From: Lachnospiraceae bacterium
GTDB lineage: Bacteria > Bacillota > Clostridia > Lachnospirales > Lachnospiraceae
NCBI GenBank assembly: GCA_022764465.1
Contig: JALERL010000015.1
Span: forward strand, 1 to 64,000
Reading direction: 5' to 3'
Length of the DNA: 64,000 nucleotides
The stretch's first letter is position 1, and the number at the start of each line of letters is the position of its first letter. The notes below the pieces were generated by a model. The model was not told the DNA's origin and searched no databases. It saw only the letters and a program-made list of their open reading frames with translations. This document shows positions 1-9,692 of the stretch, piece by piece. Made by a program: the position numbers and the translations under genes.

Positions 1-173
1 TTCAATGTCTCAACCACCTGTAAGTTCTTATGTATCGCCTGTCCCTTCTGATACCCGGCGATCCATTTCGTCACCAGATACGTGATCACAAGCACAAATA
101 CAAAGATCAGCAACACTCCTAAGAGCTGAAAAAAGCCTCCCCCTATGGATGATCCCGTGCTTAAAAGTATCAT
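1..173 (-). CDS. fliO: FliO/FliZ-like flagellar biosynthesis protein, N-terminal part (runs off window)
   Basis: Reverse-strand ATG at 173 gives MILLSTGSSIGGGFFQLLGVLLIFVFVLVITYLVTKWIAGYQKGQAIHKNLQVVETL; single TM plus position after cheY in the fla operon. Confidence 0.7.
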   Translation of the reverse strand, partial: MILLSTGSSIGGGFFQLLGVLLIFVFVLVITYLVTKWIAGYQKGQAIHKNLQVVETL

Positions 174-176
174 TGC

Positions 177-539
177 TTAGCCTACTACTTTTTTCACAGC
201 TTCAAGAACACGTTCAGCCTGGAATGGCTTAACAATGAAATCCTTCGCTCCTGACTGGATTGCTTCGATTACCATTGCCTGCTGTCCCATTGCGGAACAC
301 ATAATTACACATGCATTTGCATCTGCTTCTTTGATTTTCTTTAAAGCCTGGATTCCATCCATTTCCGGCATGGTAATATCCATCAGTACCAGATCCGGAT
401 TCGTCTCTGCATACTTTTCGACCGCTTTTACACCATTTTCTGCTTCGCCTGCAATGTTGTATCCATTTTTTGTAAGAATGTCTTTGATCATCATTCTCAT
501 AAATGCTGCATCATCACAAATTAAAATATTCTTAGCCAT
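177..539 (-). CDS. cheY: CheY-like response regulator
   Basis: Receiver domain: ILICDDAAFMR, LVLMDITMPEMDG, C-terminal KPF. Confidence 0.93.
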   Translation of the reverse strand: MAKNILICDDAAFMRMMIKDILTKNGYNIAGEAENGVKAVEKYAETNPDLVLMDITMPEMDGIQALKKIKEADANACVIMCSAMGQQAMVIEAIQSGAKDFIVKPFQAERVLEAVKKVVG

Positions 540-569
540 ATTAATTCTCCTCGTTTTTCATCGTTATTA

Positions 570-1763
570 TTATTTTATAATTTCAGTGATTCTGACACCG
601 AAACTCTCTTCAATTACTACTACTTCGCCCTTTGCAACATACTTGCCGTTCACAAGCACATCAATCGGTTCTCCAGCAATCTTATTTAACTCGATAATCG
701 TTCCCGGCGAAAAATCAAGTATCTCCTGTATGGACTTGCTTGTTCTTCCAAGTTCTACCGTAACCTCAAGCGGCACGTCCATAATCAGATCTATATTCTC
801 TTTTTGAAGTACCGGATTCAGATTTCCGGCAAATGCAGAAAACTGTGCCGGCTGTACATTTACCTGCTGACCACCTGCATACATCTGCGACATATCTGCC
901 ATCTGTGGATTCATCATTGTCTGCCCCATCATTGTCTGCCCCATCATTGGTTGTCCCATTACTGGTTGACCCATATTTGTCTGATTCATTACCTGTTGCT
1001 GCATATTGACCTGTTGTGGCTGTGGCTGCGGTTGTTCCACAGGCTGTGGTTCCGGTTGTGACGGTTCGTCTTCCGATCCCATACTCTGTGTAATATTTTT
1101 ACACATTGCCTTTGCAAAGGAACATGGATACAACTGCATGATCTCACTGTCTACCAGATCTCCAATTTCCATTTTAAATGATATCTTTACGAACTTGCCT
1201 GTGAGGAATGCATCAATCTCTTCTTCATTGACAGGTTCCTGCATATCTACCAGATTTGCTTCCGGCGGACTGATATCAATCGTCTTATTCAGCATGGAAG
1301 AAAGAGAAGTGGCAGCCGATCCCATCATCTGGTTCATTGCTTCACTGATCGCACTCAAGTGCAATTCTCCAAGTTCTCCGTCTGTATTGGTTCCATCACC
1401 GCCCATCATAAGATCAGTAATGACTTTTACATCCTTTTCCTTTAAAACCAATAAGTTACTTCCATCTAATCCAACGGTATATTTGATACGAATGAAAACA
1501 CATGGCCGCTCATACTGCTCCATCAGGTCATCCCATGTCGCCGTTGATACAACCGGTGTTGATATCTCCACCTTACGATTAACCAGGGAAAACAGCGTCG
1601 TTGCCGCAGTTCCCATACTGATATTGGCAATTTCTCCAATTGCGTCTTTTTCAGAATCGGTTAACTCATCTGGATCATTCGCAGTATCCGTACCTGTATT
1701 CGCATCCGCATCCGGACTGTTCAATAAGGCATTGATTTCTTCCTGCGATAATACTCCATCCAT
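570..1763 (-). CDS. fliY: Flagellar motor switch phosphatase FliY (CheC-like plus FliN domain)
   Basis: N-terminal LSQEEINALL, CheC-like EIANISMGTAATTL, C-terminal FliN-like domain (VPLEVTVELGRTSKSIQEILDFSPGTIIEL), Q/M-rich linker. Confidence 0.93.
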   Translation of the reverse strand: MDGVLSQEEINALLNSPDADANTGTDTANDPDELTDSEKDAIGEIANISMGTAATTLFSLVNRKVEISTPVVSTATWDDLMEQYERPCVFIRIKYTVGLDGSNLLVLKEKDVKVITDLMMGGDGTNTDGELGELHLSAISEAMNQMMGSAATSLSSMLNKTIDISPPEANLVDMQEPVNEEEIDAFLTGKFVKISFKMEIGDLVDSEIMQLYPCSFAKAMCKNITQSMGSEDEPSQPEPQPVEQPQPQPQQVNMQQQVMNQTNMGQPVMGQPMMGQTMMGQTMMNPQMADMSQMYAGGQQVNVQPAQFSAFAGNLNPVLQKENIDLIMDVPLEVTVELGRTSKSIQEILDFSPGTIIELNKIAGEPIDVLVNGKYVAKGEVVVIEESFGVRITEIIK

Positions 1764-1766
1764 TCC

Positions 1767-2747
1767 TTACTGCTCCTCTCTAATTACTGATGTAACTCTT
1801 ACTGCATATTGATCACCAGAAGCTCCCGGCAGGGCAGTAAACTTTTCTATATTACCCACATATACTGCAAGCTCGTGATCAACCTTTGAATCCAATCGTA
1901 TAATATCGCCAACCTGAAGATTTACAAAATCATTCACAGATATCATACTGTTTCCCAGAATCGCTTTTACCGGAATCGGTGCTTTTGCGATCAGTGATTC
2001 GATTGCCTCCGAATACTCCTGACTATCATGATCCTGCATGGTAGAAAACCAGTACTTGGTATTCAGCTTATCCATGACACTTTCCAGTGTCAGATATGGC
2101 AGACAGATATTCATCAATCCTTCCACATCTCCAATTTTAACATTTATTGTAACAATTGCAATCATTTCACTCGGCGATATGATCTGTGCAAACTGGGAGT
2201 TTGTCTCAATACGATCCAGCCGCGGACTTAAGTCCACAACATTTTCCCATGGTTCCCGCATCAGATTCACGCAGACATTCATGATTCTCTCAATAATCAG
2301 AAGCTCAATCTCCGAAAACTCTCTGCTCTTATCAAGCGGAACACCGCTTCCTCCCAGCATTCTGTCTACCATTGCATACCCAAGATTCGATGCGATCTCT
2401 AAGATCACCGAACCCTTTAACGGAGCAAAATTCACAATTCCAAGTAAAACCGGATTCGACAACGCATTCGAAAACTCCGAATACGTAACCGCTTCCGAAT
2501 TCATCACCTCTACCTGTATATTCTTGCGCAGATATACCGGCAGATTCGTAGACAAAAGTCTTCCATAATGTTCAAAGATAATTTCAAGAGTTCTTAAATG
2601 TTCCTTCGAAAACTTGGACGGTCTGGCGAAATCATAGTTCTTAACAGCCTTTTCACCATTGTCCTTCATCTCTTCTACATCTAACTCGCCACTACTTAAT
2701 GCCTGTAGCAAATTGTCTATCTCATTTTGAGATAATACCTCACCCAT
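1767..2747 (-). CDS. fliM: Flagellar motor switch protein FliM
   Basis: LSQNEIDNLLQAL, YDFARPSKFSKEHLRTLEIIFEHYGRLLSTNL. Confidence 0.96.
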   Translation of the reverse strand: MGEVLSQNEIDNLLQALSSGELDVEEMKDNGEKAVKNYDFARPSKFSKEHLRTLEIIFEHYGRLLSTNLPVYLRKNIQVEVMNSEAVTYSEFSNALSNPVLLGIVNFAPLKGSVILEIASNLGYAMVDRMLGGSGVPLDKSREFSEIELLIIERIMNVCVNLMREPWENVVDLSPRLDRIETNSQFAQIISPSEMIAIVTINVKIGDVEGLMNICLPYLTLESVMDKLNTKYWFSTMQDHDSQEYSEAIESLIAKAPIPVKAILGNSMISVNDFVNLQVGDIIRLDSKVDHELAVYVGNIEKFTALPGASGDQYAVRVTSVIREEQ

Positions 2748-2787
2748 GAACTCTCACCACCTAAACTAACTTGTCTGTTTCTGTCAT

Positions 2788-3300
2788 CTATTGATATGTC
2801 ACCTGTTTAAATCCAACACCTACAATAAAGTCGGAATCAAACAACTTCTGAAGATCTGCCTGAATCTCTTCCTGCACACTCTCCTGATCTGCTTTCATTT
2901 CTTCAATTGTATACTTACCTACGATATTGTTGATCTCGCTGGCAATCAGACTTGCCTTCTCATCCAGCTTCTCACCGTAAGTCTTATAACCATCCGACTC
3001 GGTATTCATAGAAAGTGTAACCGCAATGATCGCATAATGGGATGATCCATCCTTGCTGTCCTTCAGATTAATGGTAAGACTATCGGCAAGGTCATACGTT
3101 GCAAGCTTATCCATTGGTACGGAGGATGCATTCTTCATCTCACCGCTTTGCAGTTCAAGGTCGATTGCGCTGCACACTTTTTCAACCAGTTCATTCGATT
3201 TCTTTGCCTGTGGCAGTACGGTTATGGTAAGAATAGCCGTCAAAACCAGATTCACAACCACAAGTGCCAGTATCAGTACTGACATTAGATTTTTCTTCAT
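2788..3300 (-). CDS. fliL: Flagellar basal body-associated protein FliL
   Basis: Single N-terminal TM, FliL-like size and C-terminus, position between motB and fliM. Confidence 0.85.
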   Translation of the reverse strand: MKKNLMSVLILALVVVNLVLTAILTITVLPQAKKSNELVEKVCSAIDLELQSGEMKNASSVPMDKLATYDLADSLTINLKDSKDGSSHYAIIAVTLSMNTESDGYKTYGEKLDEKASLIASEINNIVGKYTIEEMKADQESVQEEIQADLQKLFDSDFIVGVGFKQVTYQ

Positions 3301-3311
3301 ATGCTCTCCTT

Positions 3312-4229
3312 CTATTCCGCTACTGTGGAATCATCTGTATTCTCCGAATCCGTCACATCTGTAGAATTGTAAGAATTATAAATCTTAATCTCTACACGGC
3401 GGTTTCTTGCTCTTCCCTCTTCTGTTGCATTATCTGCGACCGGAACATATTCGCCACGTCCCGATGACACAATGTATGCCGGGTTTAAGGATGTCGTTGC
3501 ACGGATATGATCTGCTACCGTCAACGCCCGGTACATAGAAAGAACATTATTATTCTCAAAACGCGTAGAACGCGTAATTGGAACATTATCTGTATGTCCC
3601 TCAATATCTATGATATTGCGATCATAGATCTCGAGGATCTTTCCTATCTTGTCTACCAGTGGGACAGCATCTGCACGGATATCTGCCTGACCGGAATCAA
3701 AAAGGATTGCTCCGTTTAAGGTAAGCAACACATATTCTGCATTAAAGTCAACCTCCACCTGATCCTGAACACCATAAGTACTTAACTGCTGTTCAATCTG
3801 TTCTGCCATTTTCTCTGACTCAGCAAGGCTCTGACTTTCATATGCTTTCTCGATATCTTCTTCCGACATCTGTTCCGATGACTGGTTCTGATCTTCTGTA
3901 CTTGTCACATCTTCTTCGTCCGAAGAAGATCCGCCTTCTTCATCCCCCTTGCTGTTCGTCGATTCATGATAATAGATATCAAAATTCTCCAGCTGGCTGA
4001 TTCCGGATGAAATCAACTGTCCTTCTCCAATCGAAGAACCACCTGCCGGAAGAATGTTAAAACTACTCTGCAGGGAGGCGATTACCATTTCAAACTTCTC
4101 AGCATCTACCGTAGACATTGAAAACAGTAACACGAAAAAACATAAAAGCAAATTCATCAGATCGCTGAAGGTCGCCATCCATGCCGGTGATCCGCCCTTG
4201 GCTGCTTCTTCCTTTTTCTTTCTTGCCAC
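3312..4229 (-). CDS. motB: Flagellar motor protein MotB (OmpA-like domain)
   Basis: PAWMATFSDLMNLLLCFFVLLFSMS and OmpA-like IEGHTDNVPI...GRARNRRVEIKI. Confidence 0.95.
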   Translation of the reverse strand: MARKKKEEAAKGGSPAWMATFSDLMNLLLCFFVLLFSMSTVDAEKFEMVIASLQSSFNILPAGGSSIGEGQLISSGISQLENFDIYYHESTNSKGDEEGGSSSDEEDVTSTEDQNQSSEQMSEEDIEKAYESQSLAESEKMAEQIEQQLSTYGVQDQVEVDFNAEYVLLTLNGAILFDSGQADIRADAVPLVDKIGKILEIYDRNIIDIEGHTDNVPITRSTRFENNNVLSMYRALTVADHIRATTSLNPAYIVSSGRGEYVPVADNATEEGRARNRRVEIKIYNSYNSTDVTDSENTDDSTVAE

Positions 4230-5038
4230 TATTCTTCACCCCCGCCAGTTTCTCCACCGTTCATGCTTTCACGGGCTGCCGGTGATAAGAACGACTTCAG
4301 TTTTTCCTCTATAACACGTGGATTTTCACCTGCCTGAATTGACAGAAGACCTTCCACAGTTACTTCCTTCATCATAATTTCATTTGCGTTGTTCACAGAC
4401 AGCTTTGCGGCCGTCGGAGAACATAACCAGTTCGCGATCAGGGAACCATACAGTGTGGTAATCAGTGCAACCGCCATCTGAGGTCCAATTGTAGATGGGT
4501 CACTCAACTTGTTTAACATGTTTACCAGGCCAATCAAAGTACCGATCATTCCCCAGGCAGGACCTAACTCTGCCCATTTTTCCCAGAAGCCGATTACCTT
4601 CTTATGTCTGTCTTCAATACAGGCAAGATCCGTCTCTAAGATCCCTCGTACCAGCTCCGGATCTGTACCATCTACAACAAGCATAACACCTTTTTTCAGG
4701 AAAGGATCTTCGATTCCATTCGCTGCTTCTTCTAAGGCAAGAAGTCCTTCCTTTCTTGCTATATTAGACAGATTGATGATATTGCTGATCGTTTCTCCCG
4801 GATTAAGTGGGTTTTCTTTAAATGTCAGTGTAATCGATTTTAAGCCGTTTATAAAATCTGCCAGCTTATGACTCGCTAGAACACCCGCTAATGAACCACC
4901 AACGGTAATGATAACCGATGTTTTATCGATGAAACTCTCTGTGAGTGCCGAAACACCACCACTCGTAATGATACCGAAAACAACCATTACAAATCCTAAA
5001 ATAATACCTGCTAAAGATGCTATATCCACTTTATCCAC
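4229..5038 (-). CDS. motA: Flagellar motor stator protein MotA
   Basis: MotA/TolQ/ExbB signature GPAWGMIGTLIGLVNML; overlaps motB by 1 nt. Confidence 0.95.
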   Translation of the reverse strand: MDKVDIASLAGIILGFVMVVFGIITSGGVSALTESFIDKTSVIITVGGSLAGVLASHKLADFINGLKSITLTFKENPLNPGETISNIINLSNIARKEGLLALEEAANGIEDPFLKKGVMLVVDGTDPELVRGILETDLACIEDRHKKVIGFWEKWAELGPAWGMIGTLIGLVNMLNKLSDPSTIGPQMAVALITTLYGSLIANWLCSPTAAKLSVNNANEIMMKEVTVEGLLSIQAGENPRVIEEKLKSFLSPAARESMNGGETGGGEE

Positions 5039-5184
5039 CTACCATCTGTTGTTTTATGTAAACATCAAAAAGTCAGAGACATCTGTCCCTTTTTCGACTA
5101 ATTCCTTCTCATTTATATAATCTTACTAAATTTTCGCTTAAATGTCTACTTCTTTTCCAAGATTTTTCTTGCCTCGTGCAATAC

Positions 5185-5215
5185 CTTAGGGAACTGCAAG
5201 GTACAGTTCCCTAAG
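5185..5215 (-). other. Perfect 12-bp stem-loop 3' of flgE
   Basis: CTTAGGGAACTG-caaggta-CAGTTCCCTAAG, 18 nt after the flgE stop; no U-tract on the minus transcript. Confidence 0.8.
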
Positions 5216-5233
5216 TAAAGTTATTGCTATCTG

Positions 5234-6868
5234 TTATCGTTTCAGGTTAATCAGCTCTTCCAATAAGGTATCAGAAGTCGTAATAACTCGTGAATTTGCC
5301 TGGAATCCACGCTGTGTTGTGATCATCTCCGTAAATTCGGAAGACAGGTCTACATTTGACATTTCCAGTTCTCCGGTTGACATTTTTGAACCATCTGCTG
5401 TAATCTCAACGCCAATTCCGTCGAAGTCGCCGGAGTTTAAGGTTGTGGTATAACAGTTCTCACCGACTTTTTCGAGTCCGGCTGCATTGGCAAACTGTGC
5501 AACTGCAATCTGTCCTAATAATACGGTATTACCATTGTCATAAGAACCGTAGATCTTACCACTGGTATCTACGGAAAGTCCGGTCAGCGCACCTAACTTC
5601 TTACCAAGTCCGGTTACACCGTCCTTTGCACCCTTGTCCATACCGATCGTAGACTTACCGCCATTATCTGCATTGATCATCTGTGAGAAGTCAACAGAGA
5701 TATTGGAGAACTGTCCTCCTAATGCAGACATATTAAAGGATACGATTCCGTTTGTATTTCCTCCGACGGATTCAAACACACCGGAGTCATGATCAAACTG
5801 GAGTGTGTAATTGACAGAAGTCGCATTGATGATCGGCGGGTCTCCTGCTGTAATATTATTGATCTGTGCACCCGGCTGTAAACCGCTGTAAATATCGGAT
5901 AATGAAACTTCACTGGTCACCTGATGATTTGCATTATATACCCGTCCATCTGTACTTGCCGGATTGATATAATACACATCTCCTGCAGCATTCTGGAACT
6001 GGTAATAGTTTGTTCCCTGATAGTTTGCATTACCTACTGCCGTCCACTCCGTACTGATCGTGGAATAGTTCGCTGCTGTTCCTGCCGTACCAAACAGATC
6101 AGAAATATTATTTCCCTGTGACAGATAATCGGTCAGGATATTTTTATTGTCTGAATCTGTAATGGACTTCAACTCTACGGTATAAGTACGTGCATCTGCA
6201 TCCACGGTCTTCACTGCGAATTTTGCCGTGTACGTATATCCCAAATTATCATAGAAGTTCAGGTTCATGGTATATCCGGCTTCTGTGCTAAGATCCGTAC
6301 TATTCTTATCCACGATACCGGTTGCAACAGCATTCGTGGTAGCTTCCGGTGAACTTGTAAGATTCTTCTCCTGCATAATACGAAGCGCTGATACCGTATC
6401 CTTACGGATATCATTCGTAGTCGGATCAACCTGCCATCCCATGACCGTATATCCGGTAGAGCTCATACATAAGTTACCGCCACCATCAATATAGAAGGAA
6501 CCTGCTCTGGTAAAAAGATTTTCGGATCCGTTATTTACAACGAAGAAGCTGCTTGATGATCCGGCATCTGAAATCTTAATATCAAATGGATTTCCGGTGG
6601 TCTGTGCAGCACCCGCGGAAGTAATGTTTACCGTTGTTGATCCCGTTGTAACACCAAGACCGATCTGTTTTGCATTAACACCACCGGTTCCGGTTGTCGC
6701 ATTTGGTCCGGATGCACCTGAAATTGTCTGATACATAATCTCACTAAAAGTTACAGAGGATGATTTAAAGGCAACGGTATTTACGTTTGCAATATTGTTA
6801 CCGATTACATCCATCTTTGTCTGATGTGTCTTAAGCCCTGACACAGCAGAATACATTGATCTCATCAT
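5234..6868 (-). CDS. flgE: Flagellar hook protein FlgE
   Basis: MMRSMYSAVSGLKTHQTKMDVIGNNIANVNTVAFKSSSVTF; C-terminal ITTQRGFQANSRVITTSDTLLEELINLKR. Confidence 0.96.
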   Translation of the reverse strand: MMRSMYSAVSGLKTHQTKMDVIGNNIANVNTVAFKSSSVTFSEIMYQTISGASGPNATTGTGGVNAKQIGLGVTTGSTTVNITSAGAAQTTGNPFDIKISDAGSSSSFFVVNNGSENLFTRAGSFYIDGGGNLCMSSTGYTVMGWQVDPTTNDIRKDTVSALRIMQEKNLTSSPEATTNAVATGIVDKNSTDLSTEAGYTMNLNFYDNLGYTYTAKFAVKTVDADARTYTVELKSITDSDNKNILTDYLSQGNNISDLFGTAGTAANYSTISTEWTAVGNANYQGTNYYQFQNAAGDVYYINPASTDGRVYNANHQVTSEVSLSDIYSGLQPGAQINNITAGDPPIINATSVNYTLQFDHDSGVFESVGGNTNGIVSFNMSALGGQFSNISVDFSQMINADNGGKSTIGMDKGAKDGVTGLGKKLGALTGLSVDTSGKIYGSYDNGNTVLLGQIAVAQFANAAGLEKVGENCYTTTLNSGDFDGIGVEITADGSKMSTGELEMSNVDLSSEFTEMITTQRGFQANSRVITTSDTLLEELINLKR

Positions 6869-6943
6869 AATGAAATGACCTCCTGTTTTCGTCTGTAGTT
6901 ATCCCTTCTGTCAGTCCGGGATATTAGCCTCCGTAAGGTCCGG

Positions 6944-7342
6944 CTAAACAATTACAGCACCATCAATATTTGTAAAAATGTTATTTTCCGATTCTGCCTG
7001 ATCCATTGCCGTTACTACCGTCTTATTTGGTATATTGACAATAAATGCAAGTGAATCAACCATTACAAGTGATTCCTGTATTCCTTTCTCACCTGCTTTT
7101 TCCACTCCGGATTCCAAGCGCCTGCTCTGATCATCGGACAATTCGATCTTCCGGTTCTCCATACGCATTGCTGCGTGCTTGGAAAACTTCAGCTCCGGGC
7201 TTTGTGACACTCCCTGTTTCTGCTTTAATACTTCTGCAAAGGAAACATTCGATGTGCCAGACTGCTTTTTTGCATCCTGCGACCCCAGATACCGGTCCGT
7301 CACCTGTTCAATCGAAGTGAACTGATTTGTAATCCCTTTCAT
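6944..7342 (-). CDS. Flagellar operon protein (TIGR02530/FlbB-like)
   Basis: FSKHAAMRMENRKIELSDDQSRRLESGVEKAGEKGIQESLVMVDSLAFIVNIPNKTVVTAM. Confidence 0.85.
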   Translation of the reverse strand: MKGITNQFTSIEQVTDRYLGSQDAKKQSGTSNVSFAEVLKQKQGVSQSPELKFSKHAAMRMENRKIELSDDQSRRLESGVEKAGEKGIQESLVMVDSLAFIVNIPNKTVVTAMDQAESENNIFTNIDGAVIV

Positions 7343-7369
7343 AGGCTCATCTCCAGTTAACTATCCTTG

Positions 7370-8110
7370 TTAAGCGTTCTCGGTACTTCCTGTTTTCTCT
7401 GTATTGTCCGTCTTTTCCTCTGTACCTTCTGTCTTCTCATCCGTTTTGATATCAGATGATGTACCACCGGCTAACTTCTTTAAGACTTCCATACGGGCTT
7501 CGAGCTTCTCTAAGGTCTGCAGATCACTCTGCCTGATAAACTGCTTCTGATATGCAGTCAATCCGTTATATCCGGTTCTTGCTGCTGTAAGCTTTGCTTC
7601 ATCCGATAAGGTAAGATTCATTTCTGACGGCAATGCCGCGATTGCTGCGGAAAAGCTGTTTGCCAGTGTCTGTGCATTCATATAATCGGTATCAAGTACC
7701 GTGTCAAGATCATCTAAGGAATACAGCTTATCATTTACGGAAAGATAGGTCTTACCGTTTTCATGTACTACATAATCCACCTGACCGGACGGATAGGTTG
7801 TCTCACCTGTGGTTGCAGATGTAACCTTTAAGATTACCTGCTTGCCGACCAGATTGTTTGCTTCCGACTGTTCGAGTGTAGACTGCATATTCTGTGTCTC
7901 CTCTAACTGTGAGAAAGTTGCAAGCTGTGAAATGTATTCCGTATTATCGGTCGGCTCTAACGGATCCTGATACTTCATCTGTGCTACTAAAAGCTGTAAA
8001 AATGCATCCTTATCAAGTCCATTGCTCGCTTCACGTGTTGCAGACTGCGATGTTCCACTTGCACTCGTATCTACGAGTTTTCCATTCTGTACTGCCTGTA
8101 CAATTGCCAT
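7370..8110 (-). CDS. flgD: Flagellar hook capping protein FlgD
   Basis: LDKDAFLQLLVAQMKYQDPLEPTDNTEYISQLATFSQLEE. Confidence 0.93.
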   Translation of the reverse strand: MAIVQAVQNGKLVDTSASGTSQSATREASNGLDKDAFLQLLVAQMKYQDPLEPTDNTEYISQLATFSQLEETQNMQSTLEQSEANNLVGKQVILKVTSATTGETTYPSGQVDYVVHENGKTYLSVNDKLYSLDDLDTVLDTDYMNAQTLANSFSAAIAALPSEMNLTLSDEAKLTAARTGYNGLTAYQKQFIRQSDLQTLEKLEARMEVLKKLAGGTSSDIKTDEKTEGTEEKTDNTEKTGSTENA

Positions 8111-8131
8111 GTAGGCTCCTTTCCATGATAA

Positions 8132-9646
8132 CTATGCAATGACATCCATGCTGTTACCATTATCTTTCATAATCTGTGCTGCGATTACTTCTTCTTCGGA
8201 CATCAGTCCCGAGAGTTCATCCAGGCTGTCTCTGCTTAAGTTTCTTCTTGTAGGTCTTGCCTGCTCCTGCTCTTCGCCCTGACGCTTTTCACTCTCTGCA
8301 TGCTGCTCTAAGTTCTGCTCGAACTCATGGCTGGCAACTGTTACCTCGATTGCATCGACCTTAACACCCTGCTGGCTTAAAGTCTGTCGAAGTTCTGCCA
8401 CCTGCGTTTCTAAGGCTGCTTTTACCGCCTCATTCTGAGCTGCTAACTGTGCATGCACGGTTCCTTCCTTTGTAGTAGAAATCTGTAAATAGATCTTTCC
8501 AAGATTCTCCGGATTCAGCTGCATCTCGATAGACGAAGTATCCTGGGATACATTTACTCTGGCAAACTCTGCAATCTGATTCATAATATCTGCTACATCA
8601 ACCGTTGTCTGCACCTGTGGTGCTGTGGTCTGTGGCTGAACCTGCATGGTCTGCTCTGTTACCTGTCCAAAAATATGGTTTGCTGCCTGATCATGTCCGG
8701 ATTCTATAGTCTTATCACCCGGCTGATTCTCCCAAATGCTCTCCATGTCCTGGTCTTCCCCGGCACCCAGATCTCCGGTCTGTGCTTCGCCTTCGGTATC
8801 CGGCTGTGTCTCAGCTGTTACTTCTACGGTAACATTCTGTGCCACTTCCCCGGTATCCGGCTGCTCCTGCATTGTCACATCAGTTCTTGCAGTTTCTGTA
8901 TTCGGCTGCCGTGTAACTGTATCAGCAGCTATCTGTGCTGTCTGTACCGGTTCGTCAGCAATCTGTATATCCTGTGGGATGTCCTGTACTTTCTGCTGTG
9001 ATGTGTCTGTCATTTCAGTCACATCCGGTTCTTCTAACTTCTCCGGTATCAGTTCTGCGATCTGCGGATCTGCCATTACATCTTCTGTTGTAAGCACTTC
9101 CTGTAAATCCTCAATAGAAACGCCAAGCTGGTCTGCCAGCTGTGTTTCAAATGCACCAATCTGCTGCATCAGGTCTACAAAGTTCTCATTCATAAGAAGT
9201 GCACTGGTATCTTCCGTTCCGGTCAGTTCCATCGTCAGCTTTGCAAGATTTTCCGGATCAAACAGATCAAATACGGTGAGTCCAAGCGTTTCCATTGCAG
9301 CATTGACTTCCTCTTCTGTTACATCGAGTTCCTCTTCTACGATATCCTTTACATCATCACCAACTGCTTCCTGCTTATCCGAAAGCTTCTGTCTGATCTG
9401 TGTCGTAGGATCGGATGCCTGTCTGATCTGTGCAGTATTGCTTTTTCCCGTATCTGTTGAAATGGAAACTGTAATCTGCTCCTTGTTCTTCCCAGTCTGG
9501 TTCTGAACCGGTGCATAACCGCCTGCAGTATTCATCAGACTCGCAAATGCTTCTGCTGCTTTTTCTGTCTTTTTCGTGGTCGTTGCAGTAACTGCCTTCT
9601 GTGTGGAAAATCCACCTTTTACACCTGTTACTTCTGAACTTGTCAC
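8132..9646 (-). CDS. fliK: Flagellar hook-length control protein FliK
   Basis: Q/T/E-rich N-terminus; conserved C-terminal MQLNPENLGKIYLQISTTKEGTVHAQLAAQNEAVKAALETQVAELRQTLSQQGVKVDAIEV. Confidence 0.9.
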   Translation of the reverse strand: MTSSEVTGVKGGFSTQKAVTATTTKKTEKAAEAFASLMNTAGGYAPVQNQTGKNKEQITVSISTDTGKSNTAQIRQASDPTTQIRQKLSDKQEAVGDDVKDIVEEELDVTEEEVNAAMETLGLTVFDLFDPENLAKLTMELTGTEDTSALLMNENFVDLMQQIGAFETQLADQLGVSIEDLQEVLTTEDVMADPQIAELIPEKLEEPDVTEMTDTSQQKVQDIPQDIQIADEPVQTAQIAADTVTRQPNTETARTDVTMQEQPDTGEVAQNVTVEVTAETQPDTEGEAQTGDLGAGEDQDMESIWENQPGDKTIESGHDQAANHIFGQVTEQTMQVQPQTTAPQVQTTVDVADIMNQIAEFARVNVSQDTSSIEMQLNPENLGKIYLQISTTKEGTVHAQLAAQNEAVKAALETQVAELRQTLSQQGVKVDAIEVTVASHEFEQNLEQHAESEKRQGEEQEQARPTRRNLSRDSLDELSGLMSEEEVIAAQIMKDNGNSMDVIA

Positions 9647-9692
9647 GTCGCTCCTCCTTTCCTTGTGACTACTCCTTTTGTTTCGTCTGTAT

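Noticed and set aside
1006-1812. 268-aa plus-strand ORF opposite fliY
   Set aside because: Antisense to a clearly coding gene; TCCGCGCGCSTGCGSGC start comes from the Q/P repeat region
8736-9506. 256-aa plus-strand ORF opposite fliK (Ser/Cys/Val rich)
   Set aside because: Antisense shadow of a convincing FliK; low-complexity composition produced by complementary codon usage, no domain
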